Positions 15,142 to 23,762 of a stretch of 33,405 bases of DNA are shown here, one piece after another. The DNA lies in NCBI GenBank assembly GCA_900768015.1, contig CAAGBI010000050.1:1-33405 (forward strand), written 5' to 3'. Position 1 is the first letter of the stretch; every line of letters starts with the position of its first letter. A model generated the notes under the pieces. It saw nothing but the letters and a program-made list of their open reading frames with translations. It searched no databases and was not told the DNA's origin. Made by a program: the position numbers and the translations under genes. This DNA is from an uncultured Alistipes sp. Its GTDB lineage: Bacteria; Bacteroidota; Bacteroidia; Bacteroidales; Rikenellaceae.

Positions 15142-17973
15142 ATGAAAACCTTTGACAGCTTTGTAGACCGTCACATCGGTCTTAACACCAAGGATGACCT
15201 TCGCGAGATGCTCGCAACAATTGGCGTAGCTTCAGTTGAGGAGCTATTGCAGCAGGTAATCCCACAGAATATCCGTCTTAAGAAGGATCTCGACCTTCCC
15301 GCAGCGATGAGCGAGTATGAGTATGCAGCACACATCGGTGAGCTTGCGGCCAAGAACCGCACCTTCCGCTCATTCATCGGTATGGGTTACTACCCCAATG
15401 CCGTTCCCGCAGTCGTTACACGCAATGTCTTCGAGAACCCCGCATGGTACACATCATACACCCCCTACCAGGCTGAGATTTCGCAGGGCCGTTTGGAGGC
15501 TTTGCTCAACTACCAGACCGCTATCCTCTCGCTCACAGGTATGGAGGTAGCAAACTGCTCGCTTCTCGATGAGGCTACAGCGACTGCCGAGGCTATGCTC
15601 ATGATGTACGCATTGCGCTCACGCGAGGCCGTTAAGCAGGGTCGCAACCAGATCTTCGTAGACGAGAACATCTTCCCTCACACGCTCGATGTATTGCTCA
15701 CACGCTCTGAGCCCTTCGGCATCGAGATTATCCGCGACGACTTCGCTTCGTACGAGTTCACAGGCAAGGAGTTTGGTGCTATCGTGCAGTATCCCGCAGC
15801 AAATGGCGAGGTGCGCGACTACGCATCCTTCACGGCCAAGGCACACGAGGCAGGCATCACCGTTACCGCTGTTGCCGACCTTCTCTCATTGGCACTCTTG
15901 AAGTCGCCCGCAGAGTGGGGTGCAGACATCGCCGTAGGTACTACACAGCGCCTCGGTTGCCCCATGGGTATGGGTGGCCCAAGCGCAGGTTACATGGCTA
16001 CACGCGACGCTTACAAGCGCCAGATGCCGGGCCGTATCATCGGCGTATCTATCGACCGTCTTGGCAACAAGGCTCTCCGCATGTCGCTCCAGATGCGTGA
16101 GCAGCACATCAAGCGCGAGAAGGCTACATCGAACATCTGTACTGCACAGGCGTTGATGGCTTCGATGGTAGGTTTCTACTGTATATATAATGGTAAGGAG
16201 GGTCTCCAGCGCGCTGCGCTCAATGCTCACACCGCAGCCGTTACCGTTAAGGAGGCTTTGGAGGCTATGGGCTATGTGGTACGCACAAAGAGCTTATTCG
16301 ACACGCTTGAGGTTGAGGCTGAGGCATCGGTAATTCAGGACATCGCCCTTGCACGCGAGATTAACCTCTTCTACCCTACTGACGAGTGCGTACGCATGTC
16401 ATTCGACGAGGTTACTACAGACGCCGAGTTGCAGACTATCGTTGACATCTTCGCGGAGGCACGCGGCAAGAAGGCAAAGACTGTTAAGCGTGCAGAGGCA
16501 GCTATCGCAGCGGAGGTAAAGCGCGAGAGCGACTTCTTCACCGAGAAGGTATTTAACTCATACCGCACAGAGACCGAGATGATGCGTTATATCAAGCGCC
16601 TCGAGTTGCGCGACATCTCGTTGATGAACTCTATGATTTCGCTCGGCTCTTGTACCATGAAGCTCAACGCAGCGCAGCTCATGCAGCCACTCTCACTCGC
16701 TGGCTTCCAGAACATACACCCCTTCGCTCCCGCTGACCAGACTGAGGGCTACCGCGAGCTTATCTCGAACCTCGAGGGCTACCTCGCAACAATCACAGGC
16801 TTCGCGGGTTGTACCTTGCAGCCCAACTCAGGTGCTGCGGGCGAGTACACAGGCCTCCTTATGATTCGTGCATACCACCAGAGCCGCGGTCAGGGCTACC
16901 GTAACATCATCCTCATCCCATCTTCAGCACACGGCACCAACCCCGCATCTGCTGCTATGGCGGGCATGAAGATCGTTATCGTGGCGTGCGACGAGAATGG
17001 TAACATCGATGTTGAGGATTTGAAGAAGAAGGCCGAGGAGCACGCATCGGAGCTCTGTGGCTTGATGGTAACATACCCCTCAACACACGGTGTATTCGAG
17101 AGCCGCATCCGCGACATCGTTGACGCTGTACACGACGCTGGCGGTCAGGTATATATGGATGGTGCGAACATGAACGCACAGGTGGGTCTCACTAACCCTG
17201 GCTTCATCGGCGCCGATGTATGTCACCTCAACCTCCACAAGACCTTCGCTATGCCTCACGGTGGTGGTGGTCCTGGTGTTGGCCCCGTATGCGTTGCTGA
17301 GCACCTCGTTAAGTTCTTGCCTACACACTCTCTCATGGAGACTGGTGGCGAGGAGGGTATCACCGCAGTATCATCATCACCATGGGGTTCGGCTATGTTG
17401 TTGCCCATCACCTATGGTTACATCCGCATGCTCGGCTTCGAGGGCTTGCGCCGCTCAACAGAGATGGCTATCGTGAATGCTAACTACATGTCGTCAGCCT
17501 TGAAGCACGAGTACCGCACATACTACTCTGGCGAGACTGGCCGCGTAGGTCACGAGATGATTCTCGACCTCACACGCTTCAAGCACGACTACAACATCGA
17601 CTGCGGTGACATCGCACACCGCCTTATGGACTACGGCTTCCACGCTCCTACCCTCTCGTTCCCCGTACACGAGACCTTGATGGTTGAGCCAACGGAGTCT
17701 GAGTCGAAGGCCGAGATGGACCGCTTCATCGAGGCACTCATCAAGATTAAGCGTGAGTGCGAGGCTGCTGCCGAGAGCGGCAACTGCGACAATGTTGTTG
17801 TCAACGCGCCCCACACCGCTAAAGAGTTGGCAGGCGAGTGGAACCACCCATACTCACGCCAGGAGGCAGCATTCCCCTTGGAGTGGATTGCCGAGGGCAA
17901 GTTCTTCCCCTATGTAACAAAGATTGACAACGGCTACGGCGATCGTAATCTCTGCTGCCGCGCAATTGAGTAA
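15142..17973 (+). CDS. gcvP: Glycine dehydrogenase (decarboxylating), P protein, fused form
   Basis: This 943-residue PLP enzyme of the glycine cleavage system decarboxylates glycine and passes aminomethyl to lipoyl-H protein. It is the fused alpha-beta form. The N-terminal half begins with RHIG and the C-terminal half carries the PLP lysine, Lys700, in LNLHKTFAMPHGGGGPG. Another conserved segment is SLGSCTMKLNAA (about 500-511). The length is normal. GcvH and GcvT are not in this window, so the system is split. No glycine riboswitch fits in the 32-base gap upstream, so control must come from elsewhere or from the kinase transcript. Codon use resembles that of other abundant proteins here. 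Confidence 0.97.
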   Translation: MKTFDSFVDRHIGLNTKDDLREMLATIGVASVEELLQQVIPQNIRLKKDLDLPAAMSEYEYAAHIGELAAKNRTFRSFIGMGYYPNAVPAVVTRNVFENPAWYTSYTPYQAEISQGRLEALLNYQTAILSLTGMEVANCSLLDEATATAEAMLMMYALRSREAVKQGRNQIFVDENIFPHTLDVLLTRSEPFGIEIIRDDFASYEFTGKEFGAIVQYPAANGEVRDYASFTAKAHEAGITVTAVADLLSLALLKSPAEWGADIAVGTTQRLGCPMGMGGPSAGYMATRDAYKRQMPGRIIGVSIDRLGNKALRMSLQMREQHIKREKATSNICTAQALMASMVGFYCIYNGKEGLQRAALNAHTAAVTVKEALEAMGYVVRTKSLFDTLEVEAEASVIQDIALAREINLFYPTDECVRMSFDEVTTDAELQTIVDIFAEARGKKAKTVKRAEAAIAAEVKRESDFFTEKVFNSYRTETEMMRYIKRLELRDISLMNSMISLGSCTMKLNAAQLMQPLSLAGFQNIHPFAPADQTEGYRELISNLEGYLATITGFAGCTLQPNSGAAGEYTGLLMIRAYHQSRGQGYRNIILIPSSAHGTNPASAAMAGMKIVIVACDENGNIDVEDLKKKAEEHASELCGLMVTYPSTHGVFESRIRDIVDAVHDAGGQVYMDGANMNAQVGLTNPGFIGADVCHLNLHKTFAMPHGGGGPGVGPVCVAEHLVKFLPTHSLMETGGEEGITAVSSSPWGSAMLLPITYGYIRMLGFEGLRRSTEMAIVNANYMSSALKHEYRTYYSGETGRVGHEMILDLTRFKHDYNIDCGDIAHRLMDYGFHAPTLSFPVHETLMVEPTESESKAEMDRFIEALIKIKRECEAAAESGNCDNVVVNAPHTAKELAGEWNHPYSRQEAAFPLEWIAEGKFFPYVTKIDNGYGDRNLCCRAIE

Positions 17974-17996
17974 TCAAATAGGCTAAATAGCTCTTT

Positions 17997-18031
17997 GGGG
18001 CTGTCCATATCGGTGGGCAGCCCCATTTTTT
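17997..18031 (+). terminator. Rho-independent terminator of gcvP
   Basis: A GC-rich 10-base-pair stem (17997-18006 with 18015-18024, one T-G wobble) is followed by A and six T residues. Confidence 0.93.
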
Positions 18032-18154
18032 CGTTTTCCATGGTTTGAATATATTTCTCTTATAAAAGCGTTAATAGCACAATGGCCATGGAATAAAAAT
18101 GCAGCGTATGCAACAATATTACATTGAAATAGTGTGAGTTTCAGAAATTATGCG

Positions 18155-18162
18155 TATATTTG
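18155..18162 (+). promoter_or_regulatory. -7 element TATATTTG of the large lipoprotein gene
   Basis: A consensus TAnnTTTG lies 59 bases before the preferred ATG at 18222. It also argues against the in-frame upstream start at 18150, which would precede the transcription start. Confidence 0.65.
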
Positions 18163-18221
18163 TCCGCTATAACAGATTGAAAATAAAAACATATATACAC
18201 ATTAAAAACACATTATTAATC

Positions 18222-21035
18222 ATGAAAAACTTTTCAAACTACATGCTCGCGGCCTTTGCCCTTGTGCTTGGCTTTGCAATGAGTGCATGTAAACCCACTC
18301 CCGATGTGCCTACACCAGGCAAGAAGGAGGCAAAGGTGGAGGTAGCGGTAACTGAGACATCAGCGAGCGGCGCCACCATCGTTGTGACAACACAGAATGT
18401 AAAGGAGTTCGCATATGTTCAGCGCGACTCTGAGATTCCCGCTTCAGCAATCCTTCAGGGTGACGAGTTCAAAACTAAGATTGCGAACACCGAGGAGGTT
18501 ACTAACACAACTATCACAATCGATGGTTGCACTGCCGGCGAGACATACACCGTATTCTTCGCATTCCGCCTCGCAGACGAGACTATCTACGACGAGGTTA
18601 AGCGTGTTGAGTTCACCACTACAAGCTATGGTGACAATGTGTTGACAGTTGTTGACCGCATGTACGACGGTTTCGCTGTACACATCCAGATTCCCGAGGA
18701 GGTTAAGGAGCGTGGCAACGCTTTGCGCTACGCTACTAGCTCAATGGCTATGTTCAACTACATGAGGTCTCAGGGTATGGGTACATACGACAACTTGCTC
18801 TACAACACTGCACAGTGGACTACAGCCGACAAGACCGTTATCTGCGACGACTACCACAGCGTAGAGCGTGACGAGGATGGCGACATCATCTATGATGAGC
18901 AGGGTAACGCTGGTGTAAGCTTCTACGATCCTAAAGTTCCTGGCGAGCCTGGTTACTTCTTGGTAGGTGAGTTCGAGTATATGACCGACACCGAGGAGCG
19001 TACAGTTCTCTACATCGACGAGGAGACTGGCGAGATCAAGTCTAAGCGCGTTAACGACGACTCATACTGGGAGAGCACCGTATGGTGGTATCCTGCAGGC
19101 TGGCAGCCTGGCTACTACAACCCATTGTACGACTGGGTAGCATGGTACACCGACCAGCAGAACAACCCCGACGAGTACGACTCGGAGAAGTACTGGACAG
19201 GTTACTACGAGCGTCTCTATGTTGAAACACTCCCCGCTGAGACACTCGAGGGCAATGTAGAGATTAAGGTTACTGACATCACTCCTATCGATGCTTGCCT
19301 CTCATTCACTCCTTCTGATGATGTATTGCAGTACTGCATCCTCGTGCTCACAGAGTCTGAGTTCGAGACACAGGTATTGCCTCTTATTGACAACAACGAG
19401 GAGCACTTGCGTTGGTTCACTGGCTCATACTTCGCTATGATGAGCTTCGGTATCCAGATGGGTGCTGGTCCTACAGAGTTGTGGCTCACAGACTGGTTCG
19501 TAGATACTAAGGGTATGGCAGGTCAGGAGATTCGTGTTCTTGTATCAGGTATTGGCGACGCTGAGGGTAAGAAGCAGAGCTTCGCAACAACAACTTTCAC
19601 ACTTCCCGAGGTTACTCTTCCAAAGCCTGAGGTTGTTGTAACACCCGTACCAAGCGACGACCCATACTCATTCACATTCAACATCAAGAACCCCAACCCC
19701 GATAACGCTATCACCGAGGCTTACTTCGCATGTAACTATGTTCGTGAGTTCGACAAGATTCTCAAGGAGTACAGCTACACATCACTCCTCAAGGAGATGG
19801 GTAACCCCCTCGATGCTACTGCAATTGGTCTTATCAACACTCCCGAGGGCTTCAACTTCACAATGTCTTCACGCGAGAACGCTACATCACGCCTTGCTGT
19901 GCTTGCATACAACTGGGAGGGTACTGGCAACAACCCCGACGATCCTAACACAAAGGCTGTTGCAGAGTACACTACACCTAACGCAAACTTCCCCGTGCGC
20001 GTAAACTCTGAGCTCTTCACAAAGCTCCAGGGCGAGTGGGAGGCTTCAGCTGACATGAAGAACTATGTTCCTGTTACCGACTCTGAGGGTAACGCTACTG
20101 GCGAGTTTAAGTTCGAGAACGCTGGCACATACAAGTCACCTGTGACTATCGTTGCTGGCATCGAGTATCCCGAGACTCTCTCTGAGGATGTTTACGACCT
20201 CTACGCAGAGTGGGGCATCAGCCGCGAGAAGACTGACGAGCTCTTCGAGGAGTTCTTGGCAATGGCCGAGCAGTACAACGCACGCACACGCGGCTTCAAC
20301 CGCCTCTTGTGCCTCGGTTACAACTTCGCACACCCCGACTACAACCTCGGCGTGGTACAGACTCCATGGGATTTGTTCACATCAAGCGAGTTTGAGGTAG
20401 CTACTGTATCAGATATGTTCTACGACTTCGGTCCTAAGTGGAACCTCGAGATTGACGCTGATGGTAGCGTATGGTTGCCTATCAACATCGAGCGCGAGTA
20501 CCCATTGTCGGCATTCTACTACGGCATCGACTACACATTCTATATGTTGGCTGTTGGCGAGCGTTCATACCTTGGTGGCGATGTAATCGGCACTAATGGT
20601 CAGACTATCATCGAGGCTCGCTTCCCCGTTGAGATCTCTGACGACTACAACACTATCACCATCAAGCCTATCGTTTACAAGGATTCTACAGGCGCAACTG
20701 AGACATACTATCCTTGTGTATCGCAGCTCCAGTATGGTAACGCTACACCTCTTAACCCCCGCGTACGCAGCGAGGTTGTCCTCACTCGTAAGGCTGGTGC
20801 AACAGCTTCGGTTAAGGCCAACGCAGCAACTGCTAAGGTGGCATCACCCAGCGTAGCACCTATGGGCGAGGCTCGCATGCCTATGCAGCGCTCTAAGTAC
20901 TCGATGACATCATTCGAGAACATCACACCTCGCACACGCCTCATCCCTGAGCGTAAGATCGAGGCTGGCGCAGAGGCCTACCACAAGCGTGCTAAGGCTG
21001 CTGTGGAGGCATACTACGGCATCGAGCTTAACTAA
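18222..21035 (+). CDS. Large acidic surface lipoprotein of unknown function
   Basis: This protein of 937 residues has an SPII leader with lipobox MSAC. Beta-rich fibronectin-III-like segments appear at about 30-125 (ending in an FTTT strand) and again before the VTLPKPEVVVTP linker near 480. The middle is unusually rich in Asp, Glu, Tyr and Trp. The segment LQGEWEAS near 605 resembles the start of a lipocalin-like or repeat beta domain. The C-terminal ~85 residues are Ala/Lys/Arg-rich and probably flexible. The frame stays open upstream to 18150, but ATG 18222 gives a clean leader and follows the promoter. The codons are like those of abundant proteins. No enzyme motif is recognised. It may be a surface-exposed structural or binding protein; a SusE/SusF-like role cannot be excluded but no SusC/SusD is nearby. 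Confidence 0.8.
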   Translation: MKNFSNYMLAAFALVLGFAMSACKPTPDVPTPGKKEAKVEVAVTETSASGATIVVTTQNVKEFAYVQRDSEIPASAILQGDEFKTKIANTEEVTNTTITIDGCTAGETYTVFFAFRLADETIYDEVKRVEFTTTSYGDNVLTVVDRMYDGFAVHIQIPEEVKERGNALRYATSSMAMFNYMRSQGMGTYDNLLYNTAQWTTADKTVICDDYHSVERDEDGDIIYDEQGNAGVSFYDPKVPGEPGYFLVGEFEYMTDTEERTVLYIDEETGEIKSKRVNDDSYWESTVWWYPAGWQPGYYNPLYDWVAWYTDQQNNPDEYDSEKYWTGYYERLYVETLPAETLEGNVEIKVTDITPIDACLSFTPSDDVLQYCILVLTESEFETQVLPLIDNNEEHLRWFTGSYFAMMSFGIQMGAGPTELWLTDWFVDTKGMAGQEIRVLVSGIGDAEGKKQSFATTTFTLPEVTLPKPEVVVTPVPSDDPYSFTFNIKNPNPDNAITEAYFACNYVREFDKILKEYSYTSLLKEMGNPLDATAIGLINTPEGFNFTMSSRENATSRLAVLAYNWEGTGNNPDDPNTKAVAEYTTPNANFPVRVNSELFTKLQGEWEASADMKNYVPVTDSEGNATGEFKFENAGTYKSPVTIVAGIEYPETLSEDVYDLYAEWGISREKTDELFEEFLAMAEQYNARTRGFNRLLCLGYNFAHPDYNLGVVQTPWDLFTSSEFEVATVSDMFYDFGPKWNLEIDADGSVWLPINIEREYPLSAFYYGIDYTFYMLAVGERSYLGGDVIGTNGQTIIEARFPVEISDDYNTITIKPIVYKDSTGATETYYPCVSQLQYGNATPLNPRVRSEVVLTRKAGATASVKANAATAKVASPSVAPMGEARMPMQRSKYSMTSFENITPRTRLIPERKIEAGAEAYHKRAKAAVEAYYGIELN

Positions 21036-21056
21036 GCGAGATAGTTAGCCTAAAGT

Positions 21057-21128
21057 TTAGGGCTGTTCGGCAACCGCTGAACAGCCCTAATTGTTTCCGT
21101 CGCTGGACAGCCCTAATTGTTTCCGTGA
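21057..21128 (+). terminator. Terminator hairpin with a tandem-duplicated right half
   Basis: A perfect 12-base-pair stem (21057-21068 with 21079-21090) is followed by TTGTTT. The 26 bases at 21077-21102 are repeated at 21103-21128 with three changes, mostly at the junction. The left arm could therefore pair with either of two right arms. Confidence 0.75.
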
Positions 21129-21160
21129 CGGTTGGCGAGGCAGCGAAGCTAATGCAGGCA

Positions 21161-21194
21161 AAACAAAATGGCGGTACCCTGAGGCACCGCCATT
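21161..21194 (-). terminator. Terminator of the glycogen operon
   Basis: A 9-base-pair stem (21167-21175 with 21186-21194) has a 10-base loop. On the minus strand it is followed by TTTTGTTT, 24 bases beyond the GH57 stop codon. Confidence 0.75.
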
Positions 21195-21217
21195 CTTATT
21201 TACATCAGCTTTAAGGC

Positions 21218-22405
21218 TTACTTCTCGCACACCTTCGTGAGCTCGATATCGAAGTCCGACAAGACATTCATGTAGTTAATGAATGCCTCGTAAGCCGAGC
21301 CGTAGGGGTTGAAGTATGAGTGTACATCACCATCCGAGAACCACTTAGTTGCCATATAGTAGAAGTGGTCAGAGTTCTGCATGAAGTGCCATACATACTC
21401 GAAGTCCTTGTTCTTAGCCTTCTTAACCTTGGGAGCGAGGGCATACAACTTAGCGAATGCCTCGTTCTGGAGGTCGTTGCCGAGCCATGCGGTAACATCG
21501 CGCTCCTCATCTGCCCACGACATTGCGTAGGGGCTATGCAATACAGCCACGGGCTGCAACTTCTTAGCCGCCTCGCTAACGGTAGCGAATGCCACCTCGC
21601 CAGTTGCCAACATCGCTGCGGGCAATGCCTTAACGAAGTCGAAGATGCCAGTCGAAGCCTTCTGGTGCTCACCAAATGTCTCGTAGTCCATGAAGAGGTT
21701 TACTACATCACCAGTCTCAGCAGCTACCCAGCCTGCGAACTTATCCGCCGTGAGGGGCCACTCCGACCAACCCTCGTTCGAGAAGCGGAAGGCGATGTCG
21801 TCAGCAAGCTTGTAGTTGCGCAACAAGAGGCGGAGCTTGTTGTCGTTAGCATCGGTATATACGAAGTTTGGAGACTTCCAACCGAGGATGTGCTTAGCAC
21901 CCTCAGCCAACATTGTCTTGAAGCCCAAGTCCTCGACCATCTTTGCGATGTCGTCAGAGTAGATAAGCTCGGTATTGCGGAAGGCTGTGGGCTTAACGCC
22001 GAACTCCTCCTTAAGCATCTTAGAGTGGAGCTTAACCTCGTTTTTGAACTCCTCAGCCGAAGCCAACGCCGAGAGTGAGTGAGAGTATGTCTCACCGAGG
22101 AACTCCACGCAGCCTGTGTCAGCCAACTTCTTGAACGACTCCAACACCTCGGGAGCGTAGGCCTTGAACTGCTCGACAGCCGAGCCAGTAATCGAGAACG
22201 ACACCTTGAAGGCACCCTTATGCTCCTCGATAAGGCTCAAGAGCAAGGCATTCATAGGCAAGTAGCACTCGCGAGCCACCTTCTGCATGATAGCGCGGTT
22301 GGTGAAGTCATCGAGGTAGTTGTGGTCATTGCCCATCTGGAAGAAACGATAGGTCTTCAAACGCCAGGGCTGGTGCACCTGAAAATAGAAACAAACAGTC
22401 TTCAT
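21218..22405 (-). CDS. Glycoside hydrolase family 57 (alpha-amylase/glucanotransferase type)
   Basis: This cytosolic enzyme of 395 residues acts on alpha-1,4-glucans. GH57 marks are HQPWR near the N-terminus (His11), the nucleophile Glu146 in FRNTELIYSD, and the probable acid/base Asp240 in FMDYETFGEH. There is no signal peptide. The length is shorter than archaeal GH57 branching enzymes and fits the compact Bacteroidetes form found beside glycogen genes. It is the last gene of a three-gene leftward operon, 14 bases after the glycosyltransferase. A role in glycogen trimming, malto-oligosaccharide turnover or branching is likely; which one cannot be decided by sequence. Confidence 0.93.
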   Translation of the reverse strand: MKTVCFYFQVHQPWRLKTYRFFQMGNDHNYLDDFTNRAIMQKVARECYLPMNALLLSLIEEHKGAFKVSFSITGSAVEQFKAYAPEVLESFKKLADTGCVEFLGETYSHSLSALASAEEFKNEVKLHSKMLKEEFGVKPTAFRNTELIYSDDIAKMVEDLGFKTMLAEGAKHILGWKSPNFVYTDANDNKLRLLLRNYKLADDIAFRFSNEGWSEWPLTADKFAGWVAAETGDVVNLFMDYETFGEHQKASTGIFDFVKALPAAMLATGEVAFATVSEAAKKLQPVAVLHSPYAMSWADEERDVTAWLGNDLQNEAFAKLYALAPKVKKAKNKDFEYVWHFMQNSDHFYYMATKWFSDGDVHSYFNPYGSAYEAFINYMNVLSDFDIELTKVCEK

Positions 22406-22419
22406 ATATATTTCGTTTT

Positions 22420-23739
22420 TTATTTATTACACTTGTCAATAGCCTGCTGGTAGACATCCTTAATCTTCGTAGCGGCATTGAACCACTTGAGGTTGTTAAC
22501 CTCCTCCATACCCTTCTCCGAGAACATCTTCGCCAGAGCGGGATAGGTGATAAGACCATAGATAGAGTCAGCCATAGCGTCTACATCCCAGTAGTTGACC
22601 TTAACGGCGTAGTCCAAAACCTCGGCTACACCACTCTGGTGTGAGATGATGGTGGGCACATTCGAGCGCATAGCCTCCAGGGGCGAGATACCGAATGGCT
22701 CAGATACCGAAGGCATGATATATACATCCGACAACTGGAACATCTTCTGCACATCGTCACCCTTCAAGAAGCCTGTGAAGTGGAAGCGGTCGGCGATGCC
22801 GAGCTGTGCAACACGACGGATACAGTGGTTCATCATATCGCCCGAGCCCGCCATAACGAAGCGTACATTAGGCACACGCTTGAGCACCTTTGCCGCTGCC
22901 TCGATGAAGTAGTCGGGACCCTTCTGAAAGGTGATACGACCGAGGAATGTGACAATCTTGTCGTCGACACCGCGCTCGGGGATGGGGTTGTCGTTCTCGG
23001 CAAACTGCACAGCATTGTGAACAGCCACAACCTTCTCGGGCTCGATGTTATACTTGTTGATGACGATGTTGCGTGTGAGGTTCGACACGGCGATAACCAT
23101 ATCTGCCGCCTCCATACCTGCGCGCTCAATCTCGTAGACGCGAGTATCGATGTTGTCGCTCGACGAGCGGTCGAACGATGTGGCGTGCATGTGTACCACG
23201 AGGGGCTTGCCCGACACCTGCTTGGCTGCCACACCTGCGAAGTATGTCAACCAGTCGTGCGCATGGATAACATCAAACTGACCCTCGAGCTGGCGTGCCA
23301 CCTCGGCAGCAACAACAGCATAGCGCGCAACCTCCTCCATGATGTTGGCACCATACTTACCCGAGAATGTGTAGCGCTGTGTCCAGCTATCGCCCTTGCG
23401 CTCCCAGAACTTCTTACCTGTGCGCTCATAGCCCTCGCGATATGTAGCCCACTCCTCAGGCGAGATGTAGGGCACCATATTCGAGTCGATATGGATGAAC
23501 GAAATCTTGCGCATTATGTCATCTGCACCCTCAATGCTTGAGTCACAGTAGCGTGCCTCGATATCGCTGGCATTGACAACCTTAACAAAGCTTTGATCCT
23601 CGTCACCCGACGCCTTGGGCATCACGAAGATGACCTCAACATCGTTGCGAGCCAAACCCTGAGTCATACCATAGCAGGCGGTACCCAAACCACCAGCGAT
23701 ATGGGGAGGAAACTCCCAACCGAACATTAAGACTCTCAT
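22420..23739 (-). CDS. GT-B glycosyltransferase, probable glycogen synthase
   Basis: This cytosolic protein of 439 residues has a GT-B fold. The N-terminal WEFPPHIAGGLG holds the Gly-rich donor loop (Gly16-Gly17) typical of starch/glycogen synthases and GT4 enzymes. The C-terminal EPFGISPLEAM (about 346-356) is the EX7E motif that contacts the nucleotide sugar. It lies between debranching enzyme and GH57, with gaps of 23 and 14 bases, as in the glycogen clusters of Bacteroides. It most likely extends alpha-1,4-glucan from UDP- or ADP-glucose. GlgC (ADP-glucose synthesis) is not present, so the donor is open. It is shorter than GlgA of E. coli (477). Confidence 0.9.
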   Translation of the reverse strand: MRVLMFGWEFPPHIAGGLGTACYGMTQGLARNDVEVIFVMPKASGDEDQSFVKVVNASDIEARYCDSSIEGADDIMRKISFIHIDSNMVPYISPEEWATYREGYERTGKKFWERKGDSWTQRYTFSGKYGANIMEEVARYAVVAAEVARQLEGQFDVIHAHDWLTYFAGVAAKQVSGKPLVVHMHATSFDRSSSDNIDTRVYEIERAGMEAADMVIAVSNLTRNIVINKYNIEPEKVVAVHNAVQFAENDNPIPERGVDDKIVTFLGRITFQKGPDYFIEAAAKVLKRVPNVRFVMAGSGDMMNHCIRRVAQLGIADRFHFTGFLKGDDVQKMFQLSDVYIMPSVSEPFGISPLEAMRSNVPTIISHQSGVAEVLDYAVKVNYWDVDAMADSIYGLITYPALAKMFSEKGMEEVNNLKWFNAATKIKDVYQQAIDKCNK

Positions 23740-23762
23740 ACTCTATATATTTTTACGATTTT

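Noticed and set aside
18150..18221. Upstream start for the large lipoprotein
   Set aside because: It precedes the -7 promoter element and would bury the lipoprotein leader 24 residues inside the protein.
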